Below, piece by piece: positions 63,961 to 64,000 of a stretch of DNA of 64,000 nucleotides (within the stretch, counting starts at the first letter, position 1; the number at the start of each line of letters is the position of its first letter). The DNA lies in contig NZ_SNZV01000002.1 of NCBI RefSeq assembly GCF_004364125.1, positions 652,204 through 716,203 on the forward strand. Direction: 5' to 3'. The position numbers and the translations under genes are program-made. Source of the DNA: Sphingobacterium paludis. GTDB lineage: Bacteria; Bacteroidota; Bacteroidia; Sphingobacteriales; Sphingobacteriaceae. Below the pieces are notes generated by a model. The model had not been told where the DNA came from and did no database searches. It was given only the letters and a program-made list of their open reading frames with translations.

Positions 63961-64000
<40 letters not shown>

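Overview
The window is a chromosomal segment of a Bacteroidota bacterium, most likely Sphingobacteriaceae (Sphingobacterium or a close relative). This rests on Bacteroidota-type genes (DUF1573 lipoprotein, YbbR-coaE pair, long NusB, DUF3857 protein, TamL lipoprotein, DUF3276 Pur-like protein, short AMP nucleosidase), weak Shine-Dalgarno sites, many TAnnTTTG -7 promoter elements, and the first bases of a 16S rRNA gene at the right edge with the Bacteroidota-type start. No phage, insertion sequence, CRISPR array or tRNA was seen. The species call is inference.

Layout. 1-5050 (minus): edge-truncated outer-membrane protein, DUF3857 protein, ABC exporter. 5.2-11.4 kb (plus): divergent leucine-dehydrogenase-like protein, nusB, DUF1573 lipoprotein, yajC, YbbR protein, coaE, metallo-beta-lactamase-fold protein, 38-aa membrane peptide. 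11.5-20.1 kb: purH, esterase, purN, thioredoxin-like protein, serine hydrolase, then a minus-strand LiaF-like/LytS-like/LytTR envelope-sensing operon. 20.4-30.7 kb (mostly plus): DUF3276 protein, DPP-IV-type peptidase, membrane protein, dxr, rseP, ywbE, carA, eno, ftsB/divIC. 30.7-36.3 kb (minus): FkbM methyltransferase, cystathionine beta-synthase, AMP nucleosidase, clpX, clpP, HsdR-N-like nuclease. 36.4-49.0 kb: holA, PerM-type protein, MFS transporter, rRNA/tRNA methyltransferase, tamL, small membrane proteins, M28 peptidase, SprT-like protein, recN. 49.0-51.4 kb: a gene-poor accessory-looking patch with a palindromic repeat, an unrecognised protein with a possible beta-hairpin, 740 bp of non-coding DNA and a lipoprotein. 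51.5-62.9 kb: clpC, then ettA, a FixL-like haem-PAS kinase, a receiver-CRP/FNR fusion regulator, a truncated 2-hydroxyacid-dehydrogenase-like protein with a cysteine tail, hemN, ccoI and ccoS. 62.9-64 kb: non-coding DNA with tandem rRNA promoters leading into 16S rRNA.

How genes work together. The most coherent system is at 54-63 kb: a predicted oxygen-sensing kinase next to a regulator that joins a FixJ-like receiver to a FixK-like output, followed by microaerobic genes for haem synthesis (hemN) and cbb3 oxidase assembly (ccoI, ccoS). Other coherent units are clpP-clpX, liaF-lytS-lytR, and membrane protein-dxr. Intergenic DNA carries a dispersed TTTTGAC-rich repeat, which in two places supplies the -33 element of a predicted promoter. 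Most of the window is ordinary housekeeping sequence. The points most worth a second look are the oxygen-sensing cluster, the cysteine-tailed dehydrogenase fragment, the leucine-dehydrogenase-like protein whose catalytic lysine is serine, a perfect 27-bp inverted repeat at 44.1 kb, and a terminator-like hairpin in the carA leader.
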